In this document: one piece after another, positions 22,213 to 31,400 of the stretch
Layout of the letters: each line of letters begins with the position of its first letter
How positions within the stretch are numbered: the stretch's first letter is position 1
Source: an uncultured Eubacterium sp.
GTDB taxonomy: Bacteria; Bacillota; Clostridia; Lachnospirales; Lachnospiraceae
Direction: 5' to 3'
Length of the DNA stretch: 43,073 nt
Assembly (NCBI GenBank): GCA_948470065.1
Contig: CAOKNO010000016.1
Coordinates: 1 to 43,073 of the forward strand
Made by a program: the position numbers and the translations under genes
Notes under the pieces: model-generated
Told to the model about the DNA's origin: nothing
Seen by the model: only the letters and a program-made list of their open reading frames with translations
The model's database searches: none

Positions 22213-24009
22213 ATGGCGGCGATTGAATTATACAAGAATAAAATCAACAATATGTCAAACTACATGGAACAGGCAAAATCTGCCGTTAGTGGGTATTGTG
22301 TTGATTTATCTGCTTTGAAATCAAAGATTCTTACAATAAACAGCAGTGTTTGCGATTGTGCAGTCAGTAAAATTTCTACATCCTCTCAGACCCAAGAACA
22401 GCAAATTGCAGGTTTGGAAGCAACTCAGAGAGAGGTCCAAGATTTTATTGACCTTGCCATAAACCGTGATAATTCTGTTTCATCTGAAGTTTCGAAACGA
22501 AAGGAGGATTTTTATAAGAAATATTCTTATCTGAAGCCTGAGTGTGAAAAATCAAACTGGGACAAGTTCTGTGATGGATTAAAAAAGGTTGGCGAATTTT
22601 GCCAAGAGCATTGGAAGCTTGTGGTTACCATTGTTATTTGTGCTGCCGCGATTGCTTTAATCTGTACAGGAGTTGGAGGCATTCTTGGCGCAGCGGCGCT
22701 TGGAGCCTTAATGGGTGCGGCGTCCGGAGGATTAATAGGCGGGATATCAAGCGTAATGTCTGGAGGTTCGTTCTTGGAAGGCTTTGAAGAAGGAGCCTTC
22801 GCAGGAGCGATAACAGGAGCAATCACGGGTGCTATCAGCGGAGCTGGGGCTTTGCTCGGTAAGTCTGTTTCATGTTTAAGTAAGCTTGGGAAAGCTATAA
22901 AGACAACAGCTAAAATAACAGGAAGAGCATCTGACGTAATGGATGGCTTTGATACGTTTGCTGTGGGGATGGGCATGATTGATCCCGACAACCCATTGAC
23001 AGCGCTGAATGGAAAGCTTCAACAGAGCGATCTTTATAATGCGTTCCGGGATGGGGTTGCAACAGTTGCTCAATTTACAGGCGCTGCTTCAAGTACAATG
23101 GCTTGCTTTGCTGCTGGTACTATGGTGTTAACGGCTACTGGGCTTGTCGCAATTGAGAGCCTTGCTGTTGGAGATAGAATTATTGCAACGGATCCTGACA
23201 CATTCGAAACCGCTGAGAAACCTATTATTGAAATATATGCCCGCAAGGTTTCGGAACTCGTCCATCTTACGATTAATGGAGAAAGAATCGTTACAACAGA
23301 CAATCATCCTTTTTACGTACAGGGCAGAGGCTTTATTGAAGCGGGAAAGTTTCTTGTTGGCGATAGGCTTGTTAGCGTAAATGGCGAAGATTTGGTTATT
23401 GAAGGATATAACCTTGAATTGATGGAAGAACCTGTTTGGGTTTATAATTTCCAAGTGGAGGATTACCATACATATTTTGTTGGTAAAGTTGCTGTTTGGG
23501 TGCATAATGCAGAATGTACGCTTGGATTTAGCGGTAAACCTGGAATGGATAAGAAAGAGTATAAACAACAACTCGGAGGACAACAAGATGGATTGGGTGA
23601 TTTGACAATTGATGAATATTTGAAAAGACGAGCTGAGTTTGAAAACCGTAAAGCAGCAACAGGCAATGGCAGAGATCCTAACAGTGCCAGATATCAAAGA
23701 CACGAAAGGAAAAAGGCTATTGCTTCAAAGCAGAATGAATTTTTAGATCAGGGATATGATTATTCAACAGCAAAACAAATGGCAAAAGATTGGGCTGTAG
23801 GTAAGGACGTTTTACATGGTCCCGATCAGATTGCTGGCGGAAGCGCTGACGGCGTTATTGGTTTAGGGGATGCAAAAATTAATCGTTCCATCGGTTCGCA
23901 ATGGAAGAAAAATGTTACGATACTTGATGCTTATGTTTCTGAGCAAGCCCAGCATTTACCTGGAACAACAAAACTTGAAGATTTAAATATAAAGTTAGTT
24001 TTAAACTGA
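22213..24009 (+). CDS. T7SS polymorphic toxin: helical stalk, Hint domain, Ntox15 DNase
   Basis: The 598-aa protein has a helical stalk (1-135), then a hydrophobic helix and glycine-zipper stretch (about 140-215, GAITGAITGAISGAG), which may cross a membrane. A pretoxin Hint domain follows, from C298 (MACFAAGTMV) through TTDNHPF (N364-H365) to V-W-V-H-N (H431-N432), a self-cleavage module. The last 160 residues are the Ntox15 (toxin_43) domain, with LTIDEYLKRR, ARYQRHERKKA, YDYSTAKQMAKDW and the catalytic HxxD as H535-G-P-D538, then DQIAGG and LGDAKINRSIGSQW. Ntox15 includes the Agrobacterium Tde DNases. A Tdi1-like gene follows, so this is an antibacterial DNase effector. Confidence 0.88.
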   Translation: MAAIELYKNKINNMSNYMEQAKSAVSGYCVDLSALKSKILTINSSVCDCAVSKISTSSQTQEQQIAGLEATQREVQDFIDLAINRDNSVSSEVSKRKEDFYKKYSYLKPECEKSNWDKFCDGLKKVGEFCQEHWKLVVTIVICAAAIALICTGVGGILGAAALGALMGAASGGLIGGISSVMSGGSFLEGFEEGAFAGAITGAITGAISGAGALLGKSVSCLSKLGKAIKTTAKITGRASDVMDGFDTFAVGMGMIDPDNPLTALNGKLQQSDLYNAFRDGVATVAQFTGAASSTMACFAAGTMVLTATGLVAIESLAVGDRIIATDPDTFETAEKPIIEIYARKVSELVHLTINGERIVTTDNHPFYVQGRGFIEAGKFLVGDRLVSVNGEDLVIEGYNLELMEEPVWVYNFQVEDYHTYFVGKVAVWVHNAECTLGFSGKPGMDKKEYKQQLGGQQDGLGDLTIDEYLKRRAEFENRKAATGNGRDPNSARYQRHERKKAIASKQNEFLDQGYDYSTAKQMAKDWAVGKDVLHGPDQIAGGSADGVIGLGDAKINRSIGSQWKKNVTILDAYVSEQAQHLPGTTKLEDLNIKLVLN

Positions 24010-24033
24010 TAATTTATGGAGGGAATACAACAG

Positions 24034-24579
24034 ATGTTACATGAGATTTTTCACGATTTTTCTACTGTTATGGAGGTTAAGGAGGATTTAATTAATAAGT
24101 ACAAAGACATTCTTCCTGTGGAAATAATATCTCTTTGGAAAGAAAAAGGCTTTGGGGTGTTTTATGGGGGGTATTTGAAAGTAATAAATCCTGATGATTA
24201 CATATCAATTGTAAGGGATTCTTATTTTCAAGGAGACGTGTCAATTCCGATATTCGCGACAGCCTTTGGTGATATTCTCACTTGGGAAGAAGATAAGTAT
24301 GTAGGGATTCTAAAATACAGGTATAATGATAATGATATCATTTCGGATGGGTTCAAACATTTTTATAACATTATTTTAGACAAAGAAGGTGCGTCGGATT
24401 TTTTTACAATTGATAAATATAAAAAAGCTTTAAAAAAATATGGGGATTTAAAATATGACGAATGCTTTGGTTATGTTCCGCTTTTGGCGTTAGGTGGAAG
24501 TGAATCAACGGATAATTTGAAAAAAGTTAAGATTCGTGAACATATAATATTGATTGCCGAATTGACGGATGGAATTTAA
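24034..24579 (+). CDS. Tdi1-like immunity protein (GAD-like / DUF1851)
   Basis: The 181-aa soluble acidic protein starts best at ATG 24034, ten bases after GGAGGG (24018-24023); an earlier ATG at 24016 overlaps that site. PVEIISLWKEKGFGVFYGGYLKVINPDDY in the first half is the GAD-like pattern. ATAFGDILTWEEDKY, then DECFGYVPLLALGG and E-H-I in the second half are DUF1851/Tdi1-like. Tdi1 proteins neutralise Tde (Ntox15) DNases by binding, and this gene comes 24 bases after an Ntox15 toxin gene. The pairing therefore agrees on both sides. Confidence 0.8.
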   Translation: MLHEIFHDFSTVMEVKEDLINKYKDILPVEIISLWKEKGFGVFYGGYLKVINPDDYISIVRDSYFQGDVSIPIFATAFGDILTWEEDKYVGILKYRYNDNDIISDGFKHFYNIILDKEGASDFFTIDKYKKALKKYGDLKYDECFGYVPLLALGGSESTDNLKKVKIREHIILIAELTDGI

Positions 24580-24591
24580 TGAGGTGATGCT

Positions 24592-26076
24592 ATGTCAGGT
24601 ATTAATATGGAACAACTTGTAGAATTTATAGCTAATTCACAGACCGCGTTTGTGAATGGTAGATTCCAGGAAGCGTTTGCCCTTGCTAAATCAGCAATCA
24701 AACTTGACCCTAAGTGTGCAGATGCATATCAGTGCGCCGCAAATGTGTGTATGTCGCTCAGCAGATATGAAGATGCGATTGAGTATTATCAAAACGCGGT
24801 AAATTGTGAACCGGAGAATGGAAACCGTTATTTTAATCTAGGATATGCCCAGGCAAGCGTGAGTAAAATCGCTGACGCCATGCAGAATTTTGCAAAAGCG
24901 GATGAACTTGGATTAAATGAAGACGCGGCTGCACAGATGTACCATATCCTTGGGATTATGAATCAGCAGCTTGGAAAGCTGGATGATGCGCTTATTAACT
25001 TGAAAAAATCAGAGATGCTTGTTCCGGCTGATATGGACATTATGAAACGCAAGGCTGCAATCTATGGGATGAAGGACGACGTTCCTAATGGACTACATGT
25101 GGCGAATCAGATGAAACTAATTGCACCGTCTGATTACTCAGGTTATCAGGTGGCATATATACTGCTGAAACAGGCGAACCGGATGGAAGACGCTGCTAGA
25201 GAATTTGAATATGCAAGGCAGAACCTCAGGGGTTTCCCGTTTGCGCTTTGTAGCGATATGGTCGATTTTGAATTATCAGTATACGAAAGTGATCATGATG
25301 CCAGGCGTTTTCAGAGGGCATTGATGTATGTCAAGTATTATATGAAAAAGGAAAAACCAACCGTGCAGGAAGTGGTTGGATGTTATCTTATGGCTGCTGA
25401 TCTATATTTACAGATGGAGGATGCAGACGGCGTATTGATGTGCCTTAAGGGTGCAGAGAAGCCAATATTTTCATTTAATAATGGCGTGCTTTATGGTGAA
25501 TATGATTCAAAACAAGTTGATATGGACTCAATATTAAATGAAATGAATGCAAGTCTGTATTACTATGAACAGCTTGGCACAGAGCAGTTGGAAGCTATGA
25601 GAAAGAATGGTAGTTCGCTCACTCCTGTTGGCAACGATTCCAAACAAGATGAAGAATATTCTCTTTCGGAAACTGAAACAGTTGAGTTTTCTTCCGAAAC
25701 CAGGGATCGGATCAACCGCCTATACATAGGCGCATATACCCTGAAGGAAGATTATAGGAAGGTTATGTATTATGGCATTGAACTACAGAAGAGCCAGGAA
25801 GGGCATTTTGTTGAACTTGGCTGGTATACAGAAGCCAAAGCAATGAAGGATATGGATCTCGCCGGATGGCAGGATAAATATATCGAAATTCAGAAGAAGT
25901 ACCGTAATGCTATCCTGAAAGATCCGACTGATCTTAATGCAATGATGCTGAGAGTAAAATGCCTGATTGATACTGGGCAGTATGAAGAAGCAGAAGAGAA
26001 ATGTAGATATTTGAAGAAAGAGTTACAAGAATCTCTTCTGGATGAAATAAATAAGGCAAGGAACGGAGGTACATGA
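24592..26076 (+). CDS. TPR-repeat protein of the T7SS locus
   Basis: The 494-aa cytoplasmic protein has at least four tetratricopeptide repeats in the first 200 residues (for example YEDAIEYYQNAVNCEPENG, then YFNLGYAQASVSK and KLDDALINLKKSEMLVPAD) and further helical repeats near 440-480. There is no signal peptide or membrane segment. TPR proteins act as scaffolds or chaperones, so it may present substrates such as the small WXG100-like proteins encoded directly after it (1-base gap). GAGGTGATGCT precedes ATG 24592. No specific family is recognised; it is not among the standard T7SSb parts. Confidence 0.7.
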   Translation: MSGINMEQLVEFIANSQTAFVNGRFQEAFALAKSAIKLDPKCADAYQCAANVCMSLSRYEDAIEYYQNAVNCEPENGNRYFNLGYAQASVSKIADAMQNFAKADELGLNEDAAAQMYHILGIMNQQLGKLDDALINLKKSEMLVPADMDIMKRKAAIYGMKDDVPNGLHVANQMKLIAPSDYSGYQVAYILLKQANRMEDAAREFEYARQNLRGFPFALCSDMVDFELSVYESDHDARRFQRALMYVKYYMKKEKPTVQEVVGCYLMAADLYLQMEDADGVLMCLKGAEKPIFSFNNGVLYGEYDSKQVDMDSILNEMNASLYYYEQLGTEQLEAMRKNGSSLTPVGNDSKQDEEYSLSETETVEFSSETRDRINRLYIGAYTLKEDYRKVMYYGIELQKSQEGHFVELGWYTEAKAMKDMDLAGWQDKYIEIQKKYRNAILKDPTDLNAMMLRVKCLIDTGQYEEAEEKCRYLKKELQESLLDEINKARNGGT

Positions 26077-26077
26077 T

Positions 26078-26386
26078 ATGGCGCTTCTGTTTCATGATAT
26101 TATACTGGATGATATGGCGTTTTTGGCAGCTTCTCAGGATATGGCAGCATTAAAACAAGATGCCGCCGACTTGAAAATAAAGCTGGAAAAGATGTATACA
26201 AATGTTTCAAACGCGCTGGATACATCAGCAGGCAGAGAAATTCAGGTAACTGCAAAGGATGTATTGCTGCAGCCGATTGAAGATTTAAGCATTGTCATTC
26301 AGCACATTTCAGACACCCTGGATACAATTATTGGTTCAGGATACTACAAGGATATATTCGTGAAGTATGAAGAACTGAACGGATAA
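26078..26386 (+). CDS. WXG100-like small helical protein 1
   Basis: The 102-aa helical protein (LAASQDMAALKQDAADLKIKLE, then a second helix around DLSIVIQHISDTLDTI) has the size and hairpin-like layout of WXG100 proteins but no W-x-G. ATG 26078 lies one base after the TPR stop, within a GGAGGTACATGAT context. It forms a set of three with the next two genes, likely secreted partners or pore-side proteins of the T7SS. Confidence 0.6.
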   Translation: MALLFHDIILDDMAFLAASQDMAALKQDAADLKIKLEKMYTNVSNALDTSAGREIQVTAKDVLLQPIEDLSIVIQHISDTLDTIIGSGYYKDIFVKYEELNG

Positions 26387-26410
26387 ATATTAAATTTTAG
26401 GAGGTTTTTT

Positions 26411-26737
26411 ATGGCAGGTATGGGACAAACAGGAACAGTGAACGTTACGCCAGAAATGATGGAGGCTGCGGTGAAAGCAATCGCAGAATACCGTTTGGCA
26501 ACTGGGAGGCTTCACACAAGCGTTGAAACAGAGGTGAACAATCTTACAGCGGGGGATTTTACAGGTTCGGCTTCGGCTGGATTTGTAAATTTCTATACGA
26601 ACAACATCAATCCCGCAACAGGAAAGAATCTTAACGACGTTCTAGATACCTTGGAGCAGATTTGTGGCAGTATTAAGTCGGCGATTCCTGATGTGGAAGG
26701 CGTAGACGAACAGCTTGGAGCAGAGAATAATAAGTAG
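26411..26737 (+). CDS. WXG100-like small helical protein 2
   Basis: The 108-aa protein has two helical regions around a turn D-F-T-G-S-A-S-A-G-F, which is a WXG-like turn with Phe-Thr-Gly in place of Trp-x-Gly. It begins MAGMGQTGTVNVTPEMMEAAVKAI, close to the start of canonical WXG100 proteins (x-I-x-V-T-P-E-x-M). A strong AGGAGG lies 9 bases before ATG 26411. Likely a secreted helical hairpin that dimerises with a neighbour. Confidence 0.75.
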   Translation: MAGMGQTGTVNVTPEMMEAAVKAIAEYRLATGRLHTSVETEVNNLTAGDFTGSASAGFVNFYTNNINPATGKNLNDVLDTLEQICGSIKSAIPDVEGVDEQLGAENNK

Positions 26738-26756
26738 GTGATAGGAGGGGTTCATT

Positions 26757-27059
26757 ATGGCAGGTTGTAGAGTGGTAAAGGCATCTATGGATCAGAGTGT
26801 GCAGAATCTGAACCAATATGCGTCAGAGTATGAAGAAGCGGCAGCTACTTTTGCAGCTGCATTCAAAGCAGCGATTGAAGAAATGGAAGGAGATGCAAAA
26901 GACGCTCTTCTTGAGTTCTTTACAACGAATATTGAAGGTTTTGTAACAAAGGATTTGCCGGACGCCGTCAAGGGGCTTGCAGCCCTTCTGGCTGCAAATG
27001 CGCAGAACTTTGATGATGTTGATGCGCAGATTGCGGCAAGTATTAGAGGTAACGGATAA
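26757..27059 (+). CDS. WXG100-like small helical protein 3
   Basis: The 100-aa acidic helical protein (VQNLNQYASEYEEAAATFA, AIEEMEGDAKDALLEFF) has WXG100 size, with E-G-D in place of the W-x-G turn. AGGAGG precedes ATG 26757. It is the last of the three small genes before a terminator, so it may be produced at high level with them. Confidence 0.65.
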   Translation: MAGCRVVKASMDQSVQNLNQYASEYEEAAATFAAAFKAAIEEMEGDAKDALLEFFTTNIEGFVTKDLPDAVKGLAALLAANAQNFDDVDAQIAASIRGNG

Positions 27060-27098
27060 TTGGAAGTACTGTAAGAAGAACGCTTAGGGTGACGAGAT

Positions 27099-27138
27099 GC
27101 AGCCTCAGTACGAACAATTAGGCTGAGGCTGCGCTTTT
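27099..27138 (+). terminator. Internal terminator or attenuator in the T7SS operon
   Basis: GCAGCCTCAG (27099-27108) pairs perfectly with CTGAGGCTGC (27123-27132), followed by GCTTTTATT. It lies between the small secreted proteins and the machinery genes; no new promoter is seen in the remaining few bases, so partial read-through is likely. Confidence 0.75.
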
Positions 27139-27151
27139 ATTAGGGGGAATT

Positions 27152-28408
27152 ATGGCGTTTATAGAATTAACGGAAGATGAAGTAGTTATGTTGAGCGAAT
27201 CTGAAAAGGAACAGTATAATAAAGAGCAGATGCTTTACCAGGAAAGAGCAGCATTTGTTGAAAAACTGGAACAAATTGAGAAAGCTGGTTTTCAGTACCA
27301 GAAACCTAAGATGGAGAGAATAAAGCCGGTTTGCAGGGTTGAAATTCCAAAGTATAGGGCTAAGAGTATTGCATTGGTTTTATTACCGAAGAGTTTGGAA
27401 AGGCGGAGAGATTTTAAAGATAGAATAAACGCACAGGTATCACGGAACGGTAGGATAAGGGCTAGGATTAATTCCAAATATAAAATAACGGAGATTCCTG
27501 TTATAAAAATAGAAACGTTAACGCTACATGCCATACATAGTAAGAAGCATGAAATAAAAAATGTGCTGGAATCCAAAAAAAGAATCAAAGCCCCAACATT
27601 GAATGTAAAACCAATTGAGATTCAAACAATTACTAAAATGACCATCAAAAAGAAGGCGGTAGCGCCCAGCGTTTCTTTTCAATATAAAGGAAAACCTATT
27701 ACCATTACGCCGGCAAAGGTGAGACAGCCTGGAATTATGAATTTTACAGCTATAGACGCAATTAAACTAGAAAAGATTCCGGTTCTTTCTATAATGGAAG
27801 TAGCAAACAAAAAATACCGCTATTCACAAAATAATGCTCATGCTATTTTGAAGGTAAGAAATATAGCGATAGATGCAAAAATAAATTCGCCACGGGTTAT
27901 GTTTAAACCGAAAGCATTTAAAATCCAAGATGTGACAAAGCCCAGAGTATCTATTATAGATACTACTGAGGTTGCTAAGCGTATGGAGAGGATTGCTATT
28001 GGAACGATTGATTTAAGAGATTGTATGGCAAAAATACCAACAGCGCCGTCTTTTGGGAAATACAAAAAGCCTGTTTACAAAGCGGCGGTTTCAGGGATTG
28101 GAAAAGTTTTTGTTCCAAGGTTAAAAAAGTATAAGGAGCCAAATTTAAAGATAACAGTGGAACCTCCATTACCATTTATGAAGCATTTAACACCTGCGTT
28201 AGGCCGTTTTCAAGTACCTCCGCTGCCTAGTGTTAAGGGCGTTGCTCCGCAAAAGGTGAAGTTACCGAATTGCTCCGTTGACAGGAAGGAACGTTTTATC
28301 GTTTCAGGCGTGTCTACGGTACGGATACAAAGCCCTAGTTATACGCAGCAGGATGTAAATAATGTTGTAACACGAATAATGAACGTGATAAAGGGGCGTA
28401 ATTTATGA
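27152..28408 (+). CDS. Lys-rich repetitive protein of unknown family, T7SS locus
   Basis: The 418-aa protein is strongly basic after an acidic start (about 1-45). It is made of short alternating segments such as KITEIPVIKIETLTL, KAPTLNVKPIEIQTI, KVRQPGIMNFTAI and KLEKIPVLSIMEV, in which a Pro is followed by alternating hydrophobic residues. The spacing is irregular, about 15-40 residues. It has no signal peptide, membrane helix or catalytic motif. ATG 27152 has AGGGGGAA upstream, and the stop overlaps the ATPase start (ATGA), so it is coupled to EssC. I recognise no family. It may bind the ATPase, nucleic acid or anionic envelope polymers. Confidence 0.7.
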   Translation: MAFIELTEDEVVMLSESEKEQYNKEQMLYQERAAFVEKLEQIEKAGFQYQKPKMERIKPVCRVEIPKYRAKSIALVLLPKSLERRRDFKDRINAQVSRNGRIRARINSKYKITEIPVIKIETLTLHAIHSKKHEIKNVLESKKRIKAPTLNVKPIEIQTITKMTIKKKAVAPSVSFQYKGKPITITPAKVRQPGIMNFTAIDAIKLEKIPVLSIMEVANKKYRYSQNNAHAILKVRNIAIDAKINSPRVMFKPKAFKIQDVTKPRVSIIDTTEVAKRMERIAIGTIDLRDCMAKIPTAPSFGKYKKPVYKAAVSGIGKVFVPRLKKYKEPNLKITVEPPLPFMKHLTPALGRFQVPPLPSVKGVAPQKVKLPNCSVDRKERFIVSGVSTVRIQSPSYTQQDVNNVVTRIMNVIKGRNL

Positions 28409-31400
28409 AAAATAATGAAATCATGGTTTCAGTACAATTCCGTTTTCCTGAAGATAATATTTATGAAAATTTTTGTGGAGTCACAGACAGCCGTGCTTTT
28501 CTTGTCAAAGCTGATATCACTCTTAAAGCGTTTCTAGAAGGGCTTTATTATGGGCTGCATCATAATTTTCCGGTTCATTTTCTTCTGTATAAGAACTATA
28601 TCAAGCGTAGGAATCAAATCGCTGTAAATTTCACACGAAAAGGAAGATTTAAAGTGATTGATTGCGGGGAAGAATTGAAGAATGAGAAAGTGACGTTGAC
28701 AGAACTGGGATTTGTTACTTCAAGCGTTTTCATGATAACAATGGATACCAGGCTTACTGAAAAAGTTTTATTTGAAGAAATACCTAGCAATTATATATTA
28801 AGATCTTCGGAGAACCCGCTTGAATATAATATCAGCAGCCGGACGTTAGAGGTTGTTGAATCTTCCGATATTGAAATCCTTCCTCCTGGTGAGGCGCCAA
28901 AAAGTGATGAACGTTCGTTGGCGGATATACTGATACCCACCGTTCTTTCTACGGCAGGTATGGTTGGTATCCGGACTTTCATGTCCAAATCAGCAGGAAT
29001 GGGCGGAATGATGTGGATGATGACAGCGGCCACCGGGCTAATGACGCTTGTTACGGCAACATACAACTACTTCAAACAAGGAAAGACGAACAAGAAAAAG
29101 AAGCGTGAATGGGAACAAAATTACGAAACGTATATAAAGAATGTGATTGGTAAGATTGGTGATTGGCAGCAGGCGGATGTGACGTATCTCCAGGGACGGT
29201 ATCCGGATATGTCAAAACTTTTTGCAGACCTTGCAAGGCTTGATTCGGCGATATTTTCGCGTTCGCAAAATGATAAGGATTTTATGCGTATTACGCTTGG
29301 CGTTTCCGAAAATGTCAAGCCGCTTTTTCATATCAAATATGAGAAAAAAGACGAGATTTATTCTGATGTTTATTATTATCTTCGTTATGAGAAAAGTCAA
29401 AATGGAAAGGAAAGAAAGATATCCGGCATATATATCTATACGCCGGAAAGGGAAATTCCATGGTATTCCTTTATAAGGAAACGTAAGGCTAAGAAGGAAG
29501 AAGAACAACTGGAATTGTTACAGAAAGAAAAAAAAATTTCAGAAAATAAGCAATTGCTTTCTGATTTGGCGTATAATTTTTCGGCAAAATATTTTCGTTT
29601 TTTGGATGGGAAAACATGGGAGAAAGCAGATGTCAAAGCGCCATATATGCTTGATATAAGGAATGCAGGTGCGGTGGGCGTTATTTCACCAGATAATCTG
29701 TATGCCCACGAGTTCGTTCGGCATACGATTCTGGATCTAGCTTATTATCATTCTCCGGAGGATCTCCAATTTGTATTCTTCTTTGAAGATGGGTTAAGCG
29801 TGGAAGAACAGGAAAAAAGAGTAGAATCATACAAATTCCTGCCGCACTGTAATGAACTTCTTGAAAATACTTCTCAGTTTATTTTTCATAGGGAAAGCGC
29901 AGGCGAAGTATATGGACAGCTTTTGAATATTATGAACCAAAGGGCAAAGGATAGCCAGCCAGAGGAAGGCGGCGAAGCCGTACCAGAAAAAATCACACAG
30001 ATTGTCTGCGTTGTTTTTGAAGATTACAAAATAAAATCAACAGGTTTTTCGAAATATCTTCCAGAAGCGCCGAAAGAGGGTGAAGAATATCAAAATAAGC
30101 TGGGCTTGACGTTTATCTTCTGCCGTGATCATAAGGATAAGCTTCCTCGGTACTGTGGGGATATTTTATATTTGGACATAGGTGCGAATAGTGATGGATA
30201 TGGTTATGTTATGCCAAGATACAGCGTAATGACACGCGAAAATATTCTTGCAACGGTTACGGATACAAACAAATATCCAAATTTTTTGAATAAATATATT
30301 TTTAAAGCTACTGATTATGAGGAACTGTATGAATTATCATATAGGAGACTGAGCGCAATTTATTATACTCGTATTGCAGAAAATGGACAAGTGCCAAGTA
30401 GTGTAACACTGTTTCATTTATATCATATTTCAAGCGCGGATATTCAGGTTCAGGATAATACTTCCGCGTATCCGTTGGCAACCACGAAAGTTGCTGAAAC
30501 AATATTGGGGAATTGGACGAACACGGATGAAGAATATGATGTAACAAGAAACCTTCGTGTTGATATTGGTGCGAATGAGCATGGGAATATGCATCTTGAT
30601 TTATATGAGAAAGCGGATGGTCCGCATATGCTTGTCGCCGGGACGACAGGATCTGGTAAATCAGAAACGATTATTACGTATTTAATTGGGCTTTGCATGA
30701 AGTTTTCTCCAATGGATTTGAATCTTATGCTCGTGGATATGAAGGGCGGCGGATTTTCCGATCGGTTGGGAAGCTTGCCGCATTGCGTTGGCGTAGTAAC
30801 CGATACGTCTGGTGAAAATGAGGGGATATCATCCGCCTATATGTTGAAGCGTTTTCTTGAAACTTTGAATGCTGAAATAAAAAATAGAAAGCTGTACCTA
30901 CAGGAGTTGGGCGTTGATACAGCAGATGCATATATCCGTGCAAGGAGAATCATGGTTGATATTGATAACTTGATAAATAAAGCAGACGGTCTTTCATTGG
31001 AGGATGCATATCATATTTCTAAGAAATTGAAATCAGAACAGGCTACAATTGAAGGAACAGAATATCCGGAAAGCGTAAAAGAGATTCTTGAAAAGATTGG
31101 AAAACTAAATGATAAACAAATCAAGGCGCTGCTTGAAAAGGGGATTGAAAAAATAAAGAATCTTTCGCATCTTGTACTTGTGGTTGACGAGTTTACAGAG
31201 TTAAAGAGATTTTCCAATGAAAGTAACGACGTTGATTTTATTACTGAAATTACAACGATTGCCCGTGTGGGAAGGACGCTTGGTTTCCATATTATCCTTG
31301 TATCCCAGAATATCGAGGGCGCTATCACAGATGATATACGTGTGAACTCGAAAGCGAGGATATGCTTGAAGGTAGCGACAAAGCAGGCTTCAAAAGAAAT

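Noticed and set aside
22527-22991. 154-codon minus-strand frame rich in Pro/Ala
   Set aside because: It is the antisense of the glycine-zipper part of the toxin gene, with no start signals of its own.
23104-23508. Hint region as a true intein in a housekeeping gene
   Set aside because: There is no C-terminal extein continuity; it stands before a toxin domain in a T7SS effector, which is the usual pretoxin-Hint arrangement.
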